From Bordetella parapertussis (GTDB lineage: Bacteria > Pseudomonadota > Gammaproteobacteria > Burkholderiales > CAIKXV01): 11,313 bases of DNA. The position numbers and the translations under genes are program-made. The number at the start of each line of letters is the position of its first letter. The stretch's first letter is position 1. The notes below the pieces were generated by a model, which saw only the letters and a list, made by a program, of their open reading frames with translations, was not told where the DNA came from and made no database searches. The stretch covers positions 1-11,313 of the forward strand of contig CAMDXD010000091.1 in the NCBI GenBank assembly GCA_945877995.1, written 5' to 3'. Below, in pieces: positions 1 to 7,339 of this stretch.

Positions 1-228
1 TACCTCACCTTCATCGCGCTGATCAGCATCAGCCTGGGTGTCCTGAACCTGCTGCCGATCCCGATGCTCGACGGCGGACACCTGATGTACTATGCGGTCG
101 AAGTCGTCGGACGCCGCCCGGTCTCCGAACGGGTAATGGCCATCGGCCAGCAGGTCGGGATGGGCGTGCTGTTCGTGCTCATGGCTTTCGCGATCTTCAA
201 TGACATCCACCGCCTGATCGGCGGTTAA
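1..228 (+). CDS. rseP: RseP-type site-2 zinc metalloprotease, C-terminal fragment
   Basis: This is the last 75 codons of an intramembrane zinc metalloprotease (S2P family, M50) of the inner membrane. In E. coli RseP cleaves the anti-sigma factor RseA and so releases sigma-E during envelope stress. The reading frame is open from base 1 and ends at TAA 226-228. Visible residues 16-26 read NLLPIPMLDGG, the conserved LDGG motif that supplies the third zinc ligand (Asp24 of the fragment). A hydrophobic C-terminal helix (VGMGVLFVLMAFAIF) follows, with a short tail. The HExxH motif and PDZ domains would lie upstream of the window. The placement immediately before bamA is the usual proteobacterial arrangement and supports the call. 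The 5' part is missing only because of the window edge; nothing suggests a broken gene. Confidence 0.93.
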   Translation, partial: YLTFIALISISLGVLNLLPIPMLDGGHLMYYAVEVVGRRPVSERVMAIGQQVGMGVLFVLMAFAIFNDIHRLIGG

Positions 229-234
229 TCCGGG

Positions 235-276
235 CCGATCCTTCCGGTCGGGTCGGCTGGTAGCGAAGCTGCCAGC
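235..276 (+). promoter_or_regulatory. Tandem hairpins in the rseP-bamA gap
   Basis: Two adjacent inverted repeats fill much of the 72-bp gap. The first pairs CCGATCC (235-241) with GGGTCGG (250-256), seven pairs including one G-T wobble, with an 8-nt loop. The second pairs GCTGG (256-260) with CCAGC (272-276). They share base 256, so they compete slightly. No T-run follows, so an intrinsic terminator is unlikely. An mRNA processing, stability or attenuation element is possible. I see no convincing promoter in this gap. The pairing is read directly from the sequence; the function is inference. Confidence 0.3.
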
Positions 277-300
277 GATCGCCCAAACTCCTACGACTAC

Positions 301-2571
301 ATGCTGCGAGCAAGACATCTGTTGTTTGGCCTCGCGCTGTGCTGGGCCCAGGCGAGTTCAGCCTTCGACCCGTTTACCGTACGTGACATCCGCGTCGAGG
401 GTCTTCAGCGTACCGAGCCTGGCACGATCTTCGGCTACCTGCCGGTCAAGGTCGGCGAGCGGATGACCGACGAGGGCGCGGCGCAGGCAATCCGTGCGCT
501 GTACGCCACTGGCTTCTTCACCGACGTGCGCCTCGAGGTCGATGCGGACGTGCTGATCGTGACGGTGCAGGAGCGCCCGGCCATCGCCTCGGTCGAGATC
601 AGCGGCTCCAAGGAATTCAGCGCAGATCAGCTGCGCACGGCCCTGCGCGGTATCGGACTTTCCGACGGACGTATCTTCGACAAGGCGCAACTCGAGCGCG
701 CCGAACAGGAGATCAAGCGCCAGTACATCAATCGCGGTCTCTATGCGGCGCAGGTGCAGACGACGGTGACGCCGCTCGAGCGCAACCGGGTCGGCGTATC
801 TTTCCAGATCAGCGAAGGCAATGTCGCGCGTATCCGCCAGATCAACTTCGTCGGCAACAAGGTGTTCTCTGAAAGCGAGCTGCTCGGCCTGATGAACCAG
901 CGGACGCCGGGCTGGCTCACCTGGTACAGCAAGCTCGACCAGTATTCGCGCGACCGACTGTCCGCCGACCTGGAAACGATCCGCTCGCATTATCAGAACC
1001 GTGGCTACCTCGAGTTCACCATCGAGTCGACGCAGGTACAGATCACGCCGGACCGGCGCGACATCTTCATCACGATCAACGTCATCGAAGGCGAGCGTTA
1101 CACGGTTTCCGACGTGCGCTTCGGCGGAGAGCTGCTTCTGCCCGAGGCCGACCTGCGGCGGCTGTTGCGGCTCAAGCCGGGCGAGACGTTTTCGCGCGAG
1201 CGGCTGACCGAATCCACCAAGGCGATGACCGAGCGGCTGGGCGACGAGGGCTACGCATTCGCCAACGTCAATGCAGTGCCGGAAATCGACAAGCAGAAGC
1301 GGACGGCGTCGTTCACCTTCTTCGTCGATCCGGGGCGTCGGGTGTATGTCCGTCGGATCAACGTCGCGGGCAACACCCGCACGCGCGACGAGGTGATCCG
1401 GCGCGAGATGCGTCAGTTCGAGGGCGGCTGGTACAACGCGGAAGCACTCACCCGGTCACGCCGCCGGGTAGACCGCCTCGGTTATTTCTCCGAGGTCAAC
1501 ATCGAGACGCCGGCGGTGCCCGGCGCAAACGACCAGGTCGACGTCAACGTGTCGGTGGTCGAGCGCGCCACCGGAAACCTGCTGTTCGGCGTGGGCTTCG
1601 CCAGCGGCGACGGTCTGATCCTCCAGGGCTCGGTGTCGCAGAACAACATCTTCGGCAGCGGCAACGCACTGGCGGTTCAACTGAACACGGGGCGTATCAA
1701 CCGTACTGCGTCGATATCGTTCACCAATCCGTACTTCACTTCCGACGGCATGAGCGCCGGCTTCGATGTCTACCGGCGCACGTACGACCCGTCGTCGCTG
1801 GGCCTCGGAAACTACTCCACGAAGACGGCTGGGGTCGGCGTCCGGTTCGGCATCCCGGTGACCGAGAATGTCACCGTGAACGTCGGGCTGACCGCGGAGC
1901 AGACCGACATCACCACGTATTCGGACAGCCCGCAGCGCTACATCGACTTCGTGAACACGTTCGGTCCGTCGAACCTGTCGGTGTTTACGACCGTCGGTTT
2001 TGCGATCGACCGGCGCGACAGCCGCATCTATACGACGCGCGGTACGTTCCAGCGCGCATACGCCGAGGTCACGGTCCCCGGCAGCGACCTCGAGTACTTC
2101 CGCCTGAACTACCTCGCCCAGTATTTCCACCCGCTGACGCGCGATGTCACCCTGCAACTCACCGGCGATATCGGGTACGGTCAGGGCCTGGGCGGAAAGC
2201 CGCTGCCGTTCTACCGCAACTATTTTGTCGGTGGCATCAACTCCGTGCGCGGCTACGCAACCGGCTGGGTAGGGCCGCGCGACGCGGACAACACCCCCAT
2301 CGGTGGCTCGCACAAGATGGTCGGCAACGTCGAACTGCTGTTCCCGTTCCCCGGGCTGCGCAACGACCGGTCGGTTCGGTTGAGCACTTTCTTCGATGCT
2401 GGATATGCCGATGATTCGTTCACGACGACCAACATCCGGTATTCGACCGGGCTGGGGGTGACCTGGATTTCACCATTCGGTCCCCTCAAGCTGAGCATGG
2501 CAAAGCCGCTCAACAGCGAGAGTACCGATCGCCTCCAGCGTTTCCAGTTCACCTTCGGGAGCGGGTTCTGA
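301..2571 (+). CDS. bamA: Outer-membrane protein assembly factor BamA (Omp85/YaeT)
   Basis: BamA is the central barrel subunit of the BAM complex, which folds and inserts beta-barrel proteins into the outer membrane. The 756-residue length is typical, against 810 in E. coli. Residues 1-21 form a signal peptide ending SSA, followed by FDPFTVRDIRVEG, the start of POTRA1. Five POTRA domains run to about residue 420: roughly 22-90, 92-170, 173-262, 266-343 and 346-420. A 16-strand barrel follows. The conserved L6-loop motif is VRGY at residues 649-652, inside GGINSVRGYATG; E. coli has VRGF. The protein ends in FTFGSGF, whose terminal Phe is the usual outer-membrane targeting signal. ATG 301 is the only reasonable start, but no Shine-Dalgarno sequence precedes it (CTCCTACGACTAC). 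It lies 72 bp after rseP and 59 bp before skp, the standard order. Confidence 0.97.
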   Translation: MLRARHLLFGLALCWAQASSAFDPFTVRDIRVEGLQRTEPGTIFGYLPVKVGERMTDEGAAQAIRALYATGFFTDVRLEVDADVLIVTVQERPAIASVEISGSKEFSADQLRTALRGIGLSDGRIFDKAQLERAEQEIKRQYINRGLYAAQVQTTVTPLERNRVGVSFQISEGNVARIRQINFVGNKVFSESELLGLMNQRTPGWLTWYSKLDQYSRDRLSADLETIRSHYQNRGYLEFTIESTQVQITPDRRDIFITINVIEGERYTVSDVRFGGELLLPEADLRRLLRLKPGETFSRERLTESTKAMTERLGDEGYAFANVNAVPEIDKQKRTASFTFFVDPGRRVYVRRINVAGNTRTRDEVIRREMRQFEGGWYNAEALTRSRRRVDRLGYFSEVNIETPAVPGANDQVDVNVSVVERATGNLLFGVGFASGDGLILQGSVSQNNIFGSGNALAVQLNTGRINRTASISFTNPYFTSDGMSAGFDVYRRTYDPSSLGLGNYSTKTAGVGVRFGIPVTENVTVNVGLTAEQTDITTYSDSPQRYIDFVNTFGPSNLSVFTTVGFAIDRRDSRIYTTRGTFQRAYAEVTVPGSDLEYFRLNYLAQYFHPLTRDVTLQLTGDIGYGQGLGGKPLPFYRNYFVGGINSVRGYATGWVGPRDADNTPIGGSHKMVGNVELLFPFPGLRNDRSVRLSTFFDAGYADDSFTTTNIRYSTGLGVTWISPFGPLKLSMAKPLNSESTDRLQRFQFTFGSGF

Positions 2572-2630
2572 CCGGTGGTATGATCGTGCGTGGGGTGCGT
2601 TACGCACCGGTCGTTCATTCGGGGGCAGGG

Positions 2631-3146
2631 ATGGTTCGAAGGTTATGGTTGGCGGTCGGTCTGGTGATGACGCTCGCCGCAGGTCAGGGCGCCTGGGCCC
2701 AGGTTTCCGATGTCCGTATCGGGTTCGTCGATACCGAACGCATCCTGCGTGAGGCAGCACCGGCCGTGCGCGCGCAGAAGCGTCTCGAGAAGGATTTCGC
2801 GCCCCGTGACCAGGAACTTCAACGTCTCGCCGGCCGCGCCAAGGAACTCCAGGTATCGTTGGAGAAGGATGCAGTGACGCTGTCCGAGACGGAGCGTAAC
2901 AAGCGCGAGCAGGAACTGGCCCGGCTGACCCAGCAGTTCCAGCGCCTGCAGCGCGAGTTCCGCGAAGACTTGAACATCCGCCGCAACGAAGAGATGGCCA
3001 CTGTCCTCGAGCGCGTGAACGTCGTGATCAAGCGCATCGCCGAGGGCGAAAAGCTCGACCTCGTGTTCCAGGAAGCCGTGTACCGCAGCCCGAGGATCGA
3101 CATCACCGAAAAAGTCCTCAAGGCCTTGGTCGCGTCGGATAAGTAG
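2631..3146 (+). CDS. skp: Periplasmic chaperone Skp/OmpH
   Basis: Skp is a trimeric periplasmic holdase that binds unfolded outer-membrane proteins after Sec export and passes them to BamA. With the start at ATG 2631 the protein has 171 residues, against 161 in E. coli. A signal peptide (MVRRLWLAVGLVMTLAAGQ...) ends AWA, with predicted cleavage before Gln24. The mature part opens with VSDVRIGFVDTERILREA, the beta-strand body typical of OmpH. A long highly charged coiled-coil tentacle (about residues 45-130) follows, rich in R, E, K and Q. It closes with LDLVFQEAVYRSPRIDITEKVLKAL, the family C-terminal strand. An in-frame ATG at 2580 would add 17 residues in front of the signal peptide. I prefer 2631 because it places the signal peptide at the N-terminus and follows a GGGGG tract. 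It lies between bamA and lpxD, as in most proteobacteria. Confidence 0.93.
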   Translation: MVRRLWLAVGLVMTLAAGQGAWAQVSDVRIGFVDTERILREAAPAVRAQKRLEKDFAPRDQELQRLAGRAKELQVSLEKDAVTLSETERNKREQELARLTQQFQRLQREFREDLNIRRNEEMATVLERVNVVIKRIAEGEKLDLVFQEAVYRSPRIDITEKVLKALVASDK

Positions 3147-3187
3147 CGACGGGTCGGTTGACGGCACCCGCTGCGTCCCCCCGGCTG

Positions 3188-4258
3188 ATGGCGTTGAAAC
3201 TTTCGCAGATCGTAGCCGTCCTCGGTGGTGAACGGGTCGGCGGCGATCCGTTGATCCTATCCGTGGGTTCGCTGGCCGAGGCGGGCCCGGGTGCGATCGG
3301 CTTTCTCGCCAATCCGCGTTATCGCGGGCAACTCGCGGCGACGCGTGCCAGCGCAGTGATCGTCGCCGAGTCCGAACGCGAGTCGACTGGCCTGCCGCGG
3401 ATCATTGCGTCGAATCCCTACGCATACTATGCCAGGGTGGCGCAGCGACTGAACCCGCCTGCGCCTGTGTATCCCGGCATCGATCCGTCGGCGTCTGTCG
3501 ATCGATCCGCGCGGGTCGACCCGTCGGCGTCCATCGGACCCGGTGCCTCGATCGGTCCGGGCGCCGTGGTGGGAGCCGGCGCTTCGATCGGCCCCGGCTG
3601 CCGGGTGATGGCGAATGCCGTCATCGGCAGTGCGACGAGGCTTGGCGCAAACGTCACGGTCTGCGAAGGCTGCCAGCTTGGCGCGCGCTGCCTGGTGCAT
3701 CCCGGCGCAGTGATCGGTGCGGACGGGTTCGGTTTCGCGCCTGATCAGGGCCGCTGGGTCAAGATCCCGCAGGTGGGCACGGTCGTGGTCGGCGACGAGG
3801 TCGAGATCGGCGCCAACACCACCATCGACCGCGGTGCGCTCGACGACACCGTGATCGGCGAGGGCTGCAAGATCGACAATCTGGTGCAGATCGGGCACAA
3901 CGTGCGTATCGGGCCTTTCAGCGTGATCGCCGGCTGTGTCGGCATCGCTGGCAGCGCGCGCATCGGCAGCGGGTGCCGCATCGGCGGTGCCGCAGGCATA
4001 CTCGGGCACCTGGAGATTGCCGATGGTGTCGAGGTGTCTCCGTTCACGCTGGTCACCCGCTCGATACACGAGCAGGGGAAGGTGACCGGGTACATGCCAG
4101 TGCAGGCACACGACCGCTGGCTGCAAAATGCTGCCCAGGTGCGGCACCTCGCGCGCATGGCCGACCGAATCAGGGAACTCGAAGGGCGGTTGTCCGCCCT
4201 CGAATCGAACATGGAGAACGGCCGACCGGCTGGCCGGAAGGCTTCGGAAGGGGAGTGA
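3188..4258 (+). CDS. lpxD: UDP-3-O-(3-hydroxyacyl)glucosamine N-acyltransferase LpxD
   Basis: LpxD adds the second 3-hydroxyacyl chain, from acyl-ACP to the 2-amino group of UDP-3-O-acyl-glucosamine. This is the third step of lipid A synthesis, in the cytoplasm. With the start at ATG 3188 there are 356 residues (E. coli 341). The N-terminal uridine-binding domain covers about residues 1-95 (KLSQIVAVLGGERVGG; GFLANPRYRGQL). A left-handed beta-helix of hexapeptide repeats covers about 100-310, including the LpxD signatures GADGFGFAPDQGRWVKIPQ and TTIDRGALDDTVIG. The catalytic His is His237 in QIGHNV, equivalent to E. coli His239. A C-terminal helix (LARMADRIRELEGRLSALE) ends the protein. A TTG at 3158 could add ten residues; 3188 better matches the family N-terminus, and neither has a strong Shine-Dalgarno. 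The stop is one base before the fabZ start. Confidence 0.95.
   Translation: MALKLSQIVAVLGGERVGGDPLILSVGSLAEAGPGAIGFLANPRYRGQLAATRASAVIVAESERESTGLPRIIASNPYAYYARVAQRLNPPAPVYPGIDPSASVDRSARVDPSASIGPGASIGPGAVVGAGASIGPGCRVMANAVIGSATRLGANVTVCEGCQLGARCLVHPGAVIGADGFGFAPDQGRWVKIPQVGTVVVGDEVEIGANTTIDRGALDDTVIGEGCKIDNLVQIGHNVRIGPFSVIAGCVGIAGSARIGSGCRIGGAAGILGHLEIADGVEVSPFTLVTRSIHEQGKVTGYMPVQAHDRWLQNAAQVRHLARMADRIRELEGRLSALESNMENGRPAGRKASEGE
4248..4255 (+). promoter_or_regulatory. Ribosome binding site deciding the fabZ GTG start
   Basis: AAGGGGAG lies inside the end of lpxD, four bases before GTG 4260. The alternative ATG at 4272 has only GACCGAATCG in front of it, so this site fixes GTG 4260 as the start of fabZ. 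Confidence 0.7.
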
Positions 4259-4259
4259 A

Positions 4260-4709
4260 GTGACCGAATCGATGGATATCCACGAGATCCTGCAGTACCT
4301 GCCGCACCGCTTTCCGTTCCTGCTGGTCGACCGGGTGCTCGAATGCGAACCGGGCGTGCGCATCCGCGCCCTCAAGAACGTGTCGATCAACGAGCCGTTC
4401 TTTCCCGGGCATTTTCCGCACCATCCGGTGATGCCGGGCGTGCTGATCGTCGAGAGCCTCGCCCAGGCGGCGGCAATCCTTTCGTTCAAGACGGTCAAGG
4501 CGCGTCCGGACGACGGGGCGGTGTACTACCTGGCCGGGGTGGACGGTGCACGCTTCAAGCGGCCGGTGCATGCGGGGGACCAGTTGTACCTCGAGGTCGA
4601 GCTTTCCAGGTACATGCGGGACGTCTACAAGTTCAAGGGCGTGGCCACGGTGGACGGCAAGCTTGCCGCCCAGTGCGAAATCACCTGCGTGCGGCGGGCG
4701 ATCGCCTGA
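4260..4709 (+). CDS. fabZ: 3-hydroxyacyl-ACP dehydratase FabZ
   Basis: FabZ dehydrates (3R)-hydroxyacyl-ACP to trans-2-enoyl-ACP in fatty acid elongation. It competes with LpxA and LpxD for hydroxyacyl-ACP and so helps set the balance of phospholipid to lipopolysaccharide. The protein has 149 residues (E. coli 151) and a single hot-dog fold. It begins TESMDIHEILQYLPHRFPFLLVDRV, which is family-typical. The active-site segment is FFPGHFPHHPVMPGVLIVES, with catalytic His51 and Glu65 in the same 14-residue spacing as E. coli His54/Glu68. The GTG start at 4260 is chosen for its strong Shine-Dalgarno and lies one base after the lpxD stop, indicating coupled translation. An in-frame opening continues upstream inside lpxD, but it encodes nothing FabZ-like. 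No anomalies were seen. Confidence 0.96.
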   Translation: MTESMDIHEILQYLPHRFPFLLVDRVLECEPGVRIRALKNVSINEPFFPGHFPHHPVMPGVLIVESLAQAAAILSFKTVKARPDDGAVYYLAGVDGARFKRPVHAGDQLYLEVELSRYMRDVYKFKGVATVDGKLAAQCEITCVRRAIA

Positions 4710-4728
4710 TCGGGGCCGGGAGCGGGAC

Positions 4729-5508
4729 ATGAGTACACGTATCCATCCGACGGCGATCGTCGAGCCCGGGGCGGAACTGGCCGATGACGTCGAAGTCGGC
4801 GCGTATACCCTGATCGGCCCGGACGTGAAGATCGGCGCCGGATCCTCGATCGGCCCGCACTGCGTGATCCGCGGGCTGACCGAGATCGGCGCTGGCAACC
4901 GCATCTTCCAGTTCTGTTCGATCGGCGAGGTCCCGCAGGACAAGAAGTACGCCGGTGAGCCGACGCGCCTGGTGATCGGCGACCGCAACACCATCCGGGA
5001 GTTCTGCACGTTCAACTGCGGCACGGTGCAGGATGGGGGCGTCACCCGCATCGGCAGCGACAACTGGATCATGGCCTATGTGCACGTCGCCCATGATTGC
5101 GTCGTCGGCGACCAGGTGGTCATCGCCAACAGCACGCAGCTCGCCGGCCACGTGTCGATCGGAGACCATGCGATCCTCGGTGGCTTCACCGGCGTGCACC
5201 AGTTCTGCAGCATTGGCGCACACTGCATTACGTCGGTGGGCAGCGTCGTGCTGCAGGACATCGCACCGTTCGTGATGGCTGCCGGCAATCCCGCGGCGCC
5301 CAAAGGCATCAACAGCGAGGGCTTGCGCCGCCGCGGCTGCGATGCCGGCACCTTGCAGGCTGTGAAGCGTGCATACCGCACGCTCTACCGGTCCGGGCTG
5401 CCGCTGGAGGATGCCCGTGCGGAACTAGAGCGCCAGGCTGCGGAAGTTCCTCTGATCGGCCTGCTGACCGCGTTCATCGCGGCCCAGCGGCGCGGGCTCG
5501 CCCGTTGA
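4729..5508 (+). CDS. lpxA: UDP-N-acetylglucosamine O-acyltransferase LpxA
   Basis: LpxA carries out the first step of lipid A synthesis, moving a 3-hydroxyacyl chain from ACP to the 3-OH of UDP-GlcNAc. The protein has 259 residues (E. coli 262). It opens STRIHPTAIVEPGAELADDVEVG, and hexapeptide repeats of the left-handed beta-helix run to about residue 190. Signatures include FCSIGEVPQDKKYAGEPT and HVAHDCVVGD with catalytic His122 (E. coli His125). It also has GFTGVHQFCSIGAHC and a C-terminal helical domain ending RRGLAR. By ungapped alignment to E. coli, the acyl-chain ruler position Gly173 is Val170 here. A bulkier residue there is known in other LpxA proteins to favour acyl chains shorter than C14. 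ATG 4729 lies 19 bp after fabZ, and the stop overlaps the lpxB start. An upstream in-frame extension lies within fabZ and is not family sequence. Confidence 0.96.
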   Translation: MSTRIHPTAIVEPGAELADDVEVGAYTLIGPDVKIGAGSSIGPHCVIRGLTEIGAGNRIFQFCSIGEVPQDKKYAGEPTRLVIGDRNTIREFCTFNCGTVQDGGVTRIGSDNWIMAYVHVAHDCVVGDQVVIANSTQLAGHVSIGDHAILGGFTGVHQFCSIGAHCITSVGSVVLQDIAPFVMAAGNPAAPKGINSEGLRRRGCDAGTLQAVKRAYRTLYRSGLPLEDARAELERQAAEVPLIGLLTAFIAAQRRGLAR

Positions 5509-6644
5509 CGACGGTCGCACTGGTCGCAGGCGAGCCCTCGGGCGACCTGCTCGGCGCGGAACTGATGGCCGCAGTCAGCGCGCGCCGTCCGGATATTCGC
5601 TTCTGCGGCATCGGTGGCCCCAGGATGCGCGCGGCCGGCCTCGACTGCTGGCATCCGATGGAGACACTCGCGGTACGCGGCTACGTCGAGGTGCTGCGCC
5701 GCTACCGCGAGATCCTCGCGGTGCGGCGCCGGCTGGTGGCGCGGCTGTCGCGCGAGAAGCCGGATCTGTTCATCGGCATCGATGCACCTGACTTCAACCT
5801 AGAGGTCGAGCGCCGCCTGCGGTCGAGGGGCGTGCGTACGATCCACTACGTCTGCCCTTCGATCTGGGCATGGCGTGGCGAGCGCGTGAAGCTGCTGAAA
5901 GCGGCGGCCGACCGTGTCCTCGCGCTGTTCCCTTTCGAGAAGCCGCTGCTGGAAGGGCATGGCGTCCGCGCCACCTATGTTGGACATCCGCTCGCAGACC
6001 TTCTGCCGGAGTTCCCCGACCGTGGCGCGACCCGCGACCGCCTGCGCCTGCCGGCGGTGGCGCCGGTGATCGCACTGCTGCCGGGCAGCCGGGAGGGCGA
6101 ACTCGAGTACATGGCGGATCTGTTCGTCGAGACCGCGCGCCGGCTGCATGCCCGGTTGCCGGACGTACAGTTCCTGGTACCCCTGGTCAGCCGCGAAACG
6201 CGCACCCGCTTCGAACAGGCGCTCTACGACCAGGACGCGCAGGGGTTGCCGTTGCAGATCCTGTTCGGGCATGCGCACGAGGCCCTGACTGCGGCCGATG
6301 CCGCGCTGGTGGCCTCCGGCACTGCCACGCTCGAAGCGGCACTGTTGCGCTGCCCGATGGTGATCACGTACCGGATGGCCGAATGGTCGTGGCGGCTGAT
6401 GCGCGGCAAGGGCTACCTGCCGTACGGTGGCCTGCCGAATATCCTGGCCGGGCGTTTCGTGGTGCCTGAACTGATCCAGGAGCATGCGACTGCGGAGAAC
6501 CTGGCGCAGGCGCTGGCCAATCTGGTCGGTGATCAGCCGGTGCGGCGCGACCTGTCTGAACTGTTTGCGCGGATGCACCGCGAGCTGCGCCTGGGCAGCG
6601 CGGAGCGCACCTCGAACGCAGTGCTCGAGGTGCTGGAAGGCTAG
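5505..6644 (+). CDS. lpxB: Lipid-A-disaccharide synthase LpxB
   Basis: LpxB is a GT19 glycosyltransferase. It joins UDP-2,3-diacylglucosamine and lipid X into the tetra-acylated disaccharide of lipid A at the inner face of the inner membrane. The protein has 379 residues (E. coli 382). Motifs in order are VALVAGEPSGDLLGAEL at the N-terminus, GIDAPDFN (91-98) and YVCPSIWAWR (115-124). GHPLAD, LLPGSREGE (from 191), ASGTATLEAALL and GGLPNILAGR follow. The start is TTG 5505, which overlaps the lpxA stop as TTGA. It yields TTVALVAGEPSGD directly, and no ATG or GTG near it keeps the N-terminal motif; the first in-frame ATG would delete GEPSGD. The frame stays open far upstream inside lpxA, but that part shows no homology. 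No clear Shine-Dalgarno is visible, so re-initiation by ribosomes finishing lpxA is likely. Confidence 0.95.
   Translation: MTTVALVAGEPSGDLLGAELMAAVSARRPDIRFCGIGGPRMRAAGLDCWHPMETLAVRGYVEVLRRYREILAVRRRLVARLSREKPDLFIGIDAPDFNLEVERRLRSRGVRTIHYVCPSIWAWRGERVKLLKAAADRVLALFPFEKPLLEGHGVRATYVGHPLADLLPEFPDRGATRDRLRLPAVAPVIALLPGSREGELEYMADLFVETARRLHARLPDVQFLVPLVSRETRTRFEQALYDQDAQGLPLQILFGHAHEALTAADAALVASGTATLEAALLRCPMVITYRMAEWSWRLMRGKGYLPYGGLPNILAGRFVVPELIQEHATAENLAQALANLVGDQPVRRDLSELFARMHRELRLGSAERTSNAVLEVLEG
6635..6640 (+). promoter_or_regulatory. Ribosome binding site deciding the rnhB GTG start
   Basis: GGAAGG at the end of lpxB is spaced five bases from GTG 6646. This supports GTG 6646 over the later GTG 6661 and ATG 6664 as the start of rnhB. 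Confidence 0.65.
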
Positions 6645-6645
6645 C

Positions 6646-7299
6646 GTGGCGCGCGACCGCGTGATGCCCGGGACCGGACGCACGGGTCGGACGGATCCGC
6701 TCGGATGCCTGCCGTCCAGGCTCTGCGGGGTCGACGAGGCGGGGCGGGGCCCGCTCGCCGGACCTGTGCATGCCGCCGCCGTCGTCCTCGACCCGCGCCA
6801 GCCGATCGCCGGGCTGGCCGATTCGAAGGTGCTCTCGGCCGCGCGGCGCGAGGCGCTCGCGCTGCAGATCCGGGAACGGGCGCTCTGCTGGTCGGTGGTG
6901 GCGGTCGAACCGGCCGAGATCGACGAGGTCAACATCCTGCGCGCCAGCCTGCAGGCCATGCGCCGGGCAGTGCTGGCGCTGCAGCCGCTGCCGCAGGTGG
7001 TCTGGGTCGATGGCAACCAGTTGCCCGATTTCGACGACCATCGGTTCTCGCTGTGCGCGGTGGTCGGCGGCGATGCCCGGGTGGCAGCAATCGCCGCCGC
7101 GTCCATTCTCGCCAAGACTACCCGCGATGCGCGGATGCGCGAACTCGCGCTGGAGCATCCCGGCTACGGCTTCGAGCGCCACATGGGGTATCCGACGCGC
7201 GAACACTTCGCCGCGCTGGAACGCCTCGGGCCCTGTGCGGCGCACCGCCGCTCGTTCGCCCCGGTGGCGCGCGCATTCGATCGGATTCGCGGCGCCTGA
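6646..7299 (+). CDS. rnhB: Ribonuclease HII
   Basis: RNase HII cuts the RNA strand of RNA-DNA hybrids and starts removal of single ribonucleotides misincorporated into DNA. The protein has 217 residues (E. coli 198); the extra length is a 26-residue N-terminal tail before the conserved core. Core motifs are CGVDEAGRGPLAGPV, LADSKVLSAARRE, VDGNQLP and VVGGDARVAAIAAASILAK. TRDARM, HPGYGFERHMGYPTREH and HRRSFAPV follow. The metal-binding carboxylates are Asp30, Glu31, Asp122 and Asp143, matching E. coli Asp16, Glu17, Asp108 and Asp126. GTG 6646 follows the lpxB stop by one base and has a GGAAGG ribosome site. The lpxB-rnhB pairing is common in proteobacteria. It is the last gene of the envelope cluster here; a hairpin and a new promoter follow. 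Confidence 0.95.
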   Translation: MARDRVMPGTGRTGRTDPLGCLPSRLCGVDEAGRGPLAGPVHAAAVVLDPRQPIAGLADSKVLSAARREALALQIRERALCWSVVAVEPAEIDEVNILRASLQAMRRAVLALQPLPQVVWVDGNQLPDFDDHRFSLCAVVGGDARVAAIAAASILAKTTRDARMRELALEHPGYGFERHMGYPTREHFAALERLGPCAAHRRSFAPVARAFDRIRGA

Positions 7300-7306
7300 C
7301 CTGCTG

Positions 7307-7332
7307 CGGCTGCCCCTTCCAGCCCGCAGCCG
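7307..7332 (+). terminator. Hairpin after rnhB, possible terminator
   Basis: A perfect 7-bp GC stem pairs CGGCTGC (7307-7313) with GCAGCCG (7326-7332) around a 12-nt loop, starting 8 bp after the rnhB stop. No T-run follows (GGATTGCT), so it is not a canonical intrinsic terminator. It could be a weak terminator or a 3' mRNA end stabiliser separating the lpx unit from motAB. Confidence 0.35.
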
Positions 7333-7339
7333 GGATTGC

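Noticed and set aside
1456..2313. A 285-codon minus-strand open frame within bamA
   Set aside because: It is fully inside the bamA barrel region, with no motif and no ribosome site; an antisense shadow.
3480..3600. Repetitive DNA with recurring TCGATCGG/CCGG-type units, suggestive of tandem repeats
   Set aside because: The repetition reflects the hexapeptide repeats of the LpxD beta-helix (SIGPGASIGPG); the units are protein-level, degenerate and in frame.
3257..4498. A 413-codon minus-strand open frame opposite lpxD and fabZ
   Set aside because: Its sequence is full of Asp, His and Arg from antisense reading of hexapeptide repeats; the plus-strand genes carry intact catalytic motifs.
5097..5504. 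Upstream in-frame extension of lpxB through lpxA
   Set aside because: The extension is an alternative frame of conserved lpxA and has no LpxB homology; the family N-terminus begins at TTG 5505.
5799..7115. A 438-codon minus-strand open frame opposite lpxB and rnhB
   Set aside because: It lies antisense to two clearly recognised genes, has the Arg/Ala/Pro-rich composition of a GC-rich shadow frame, and shows no recognisable motif.
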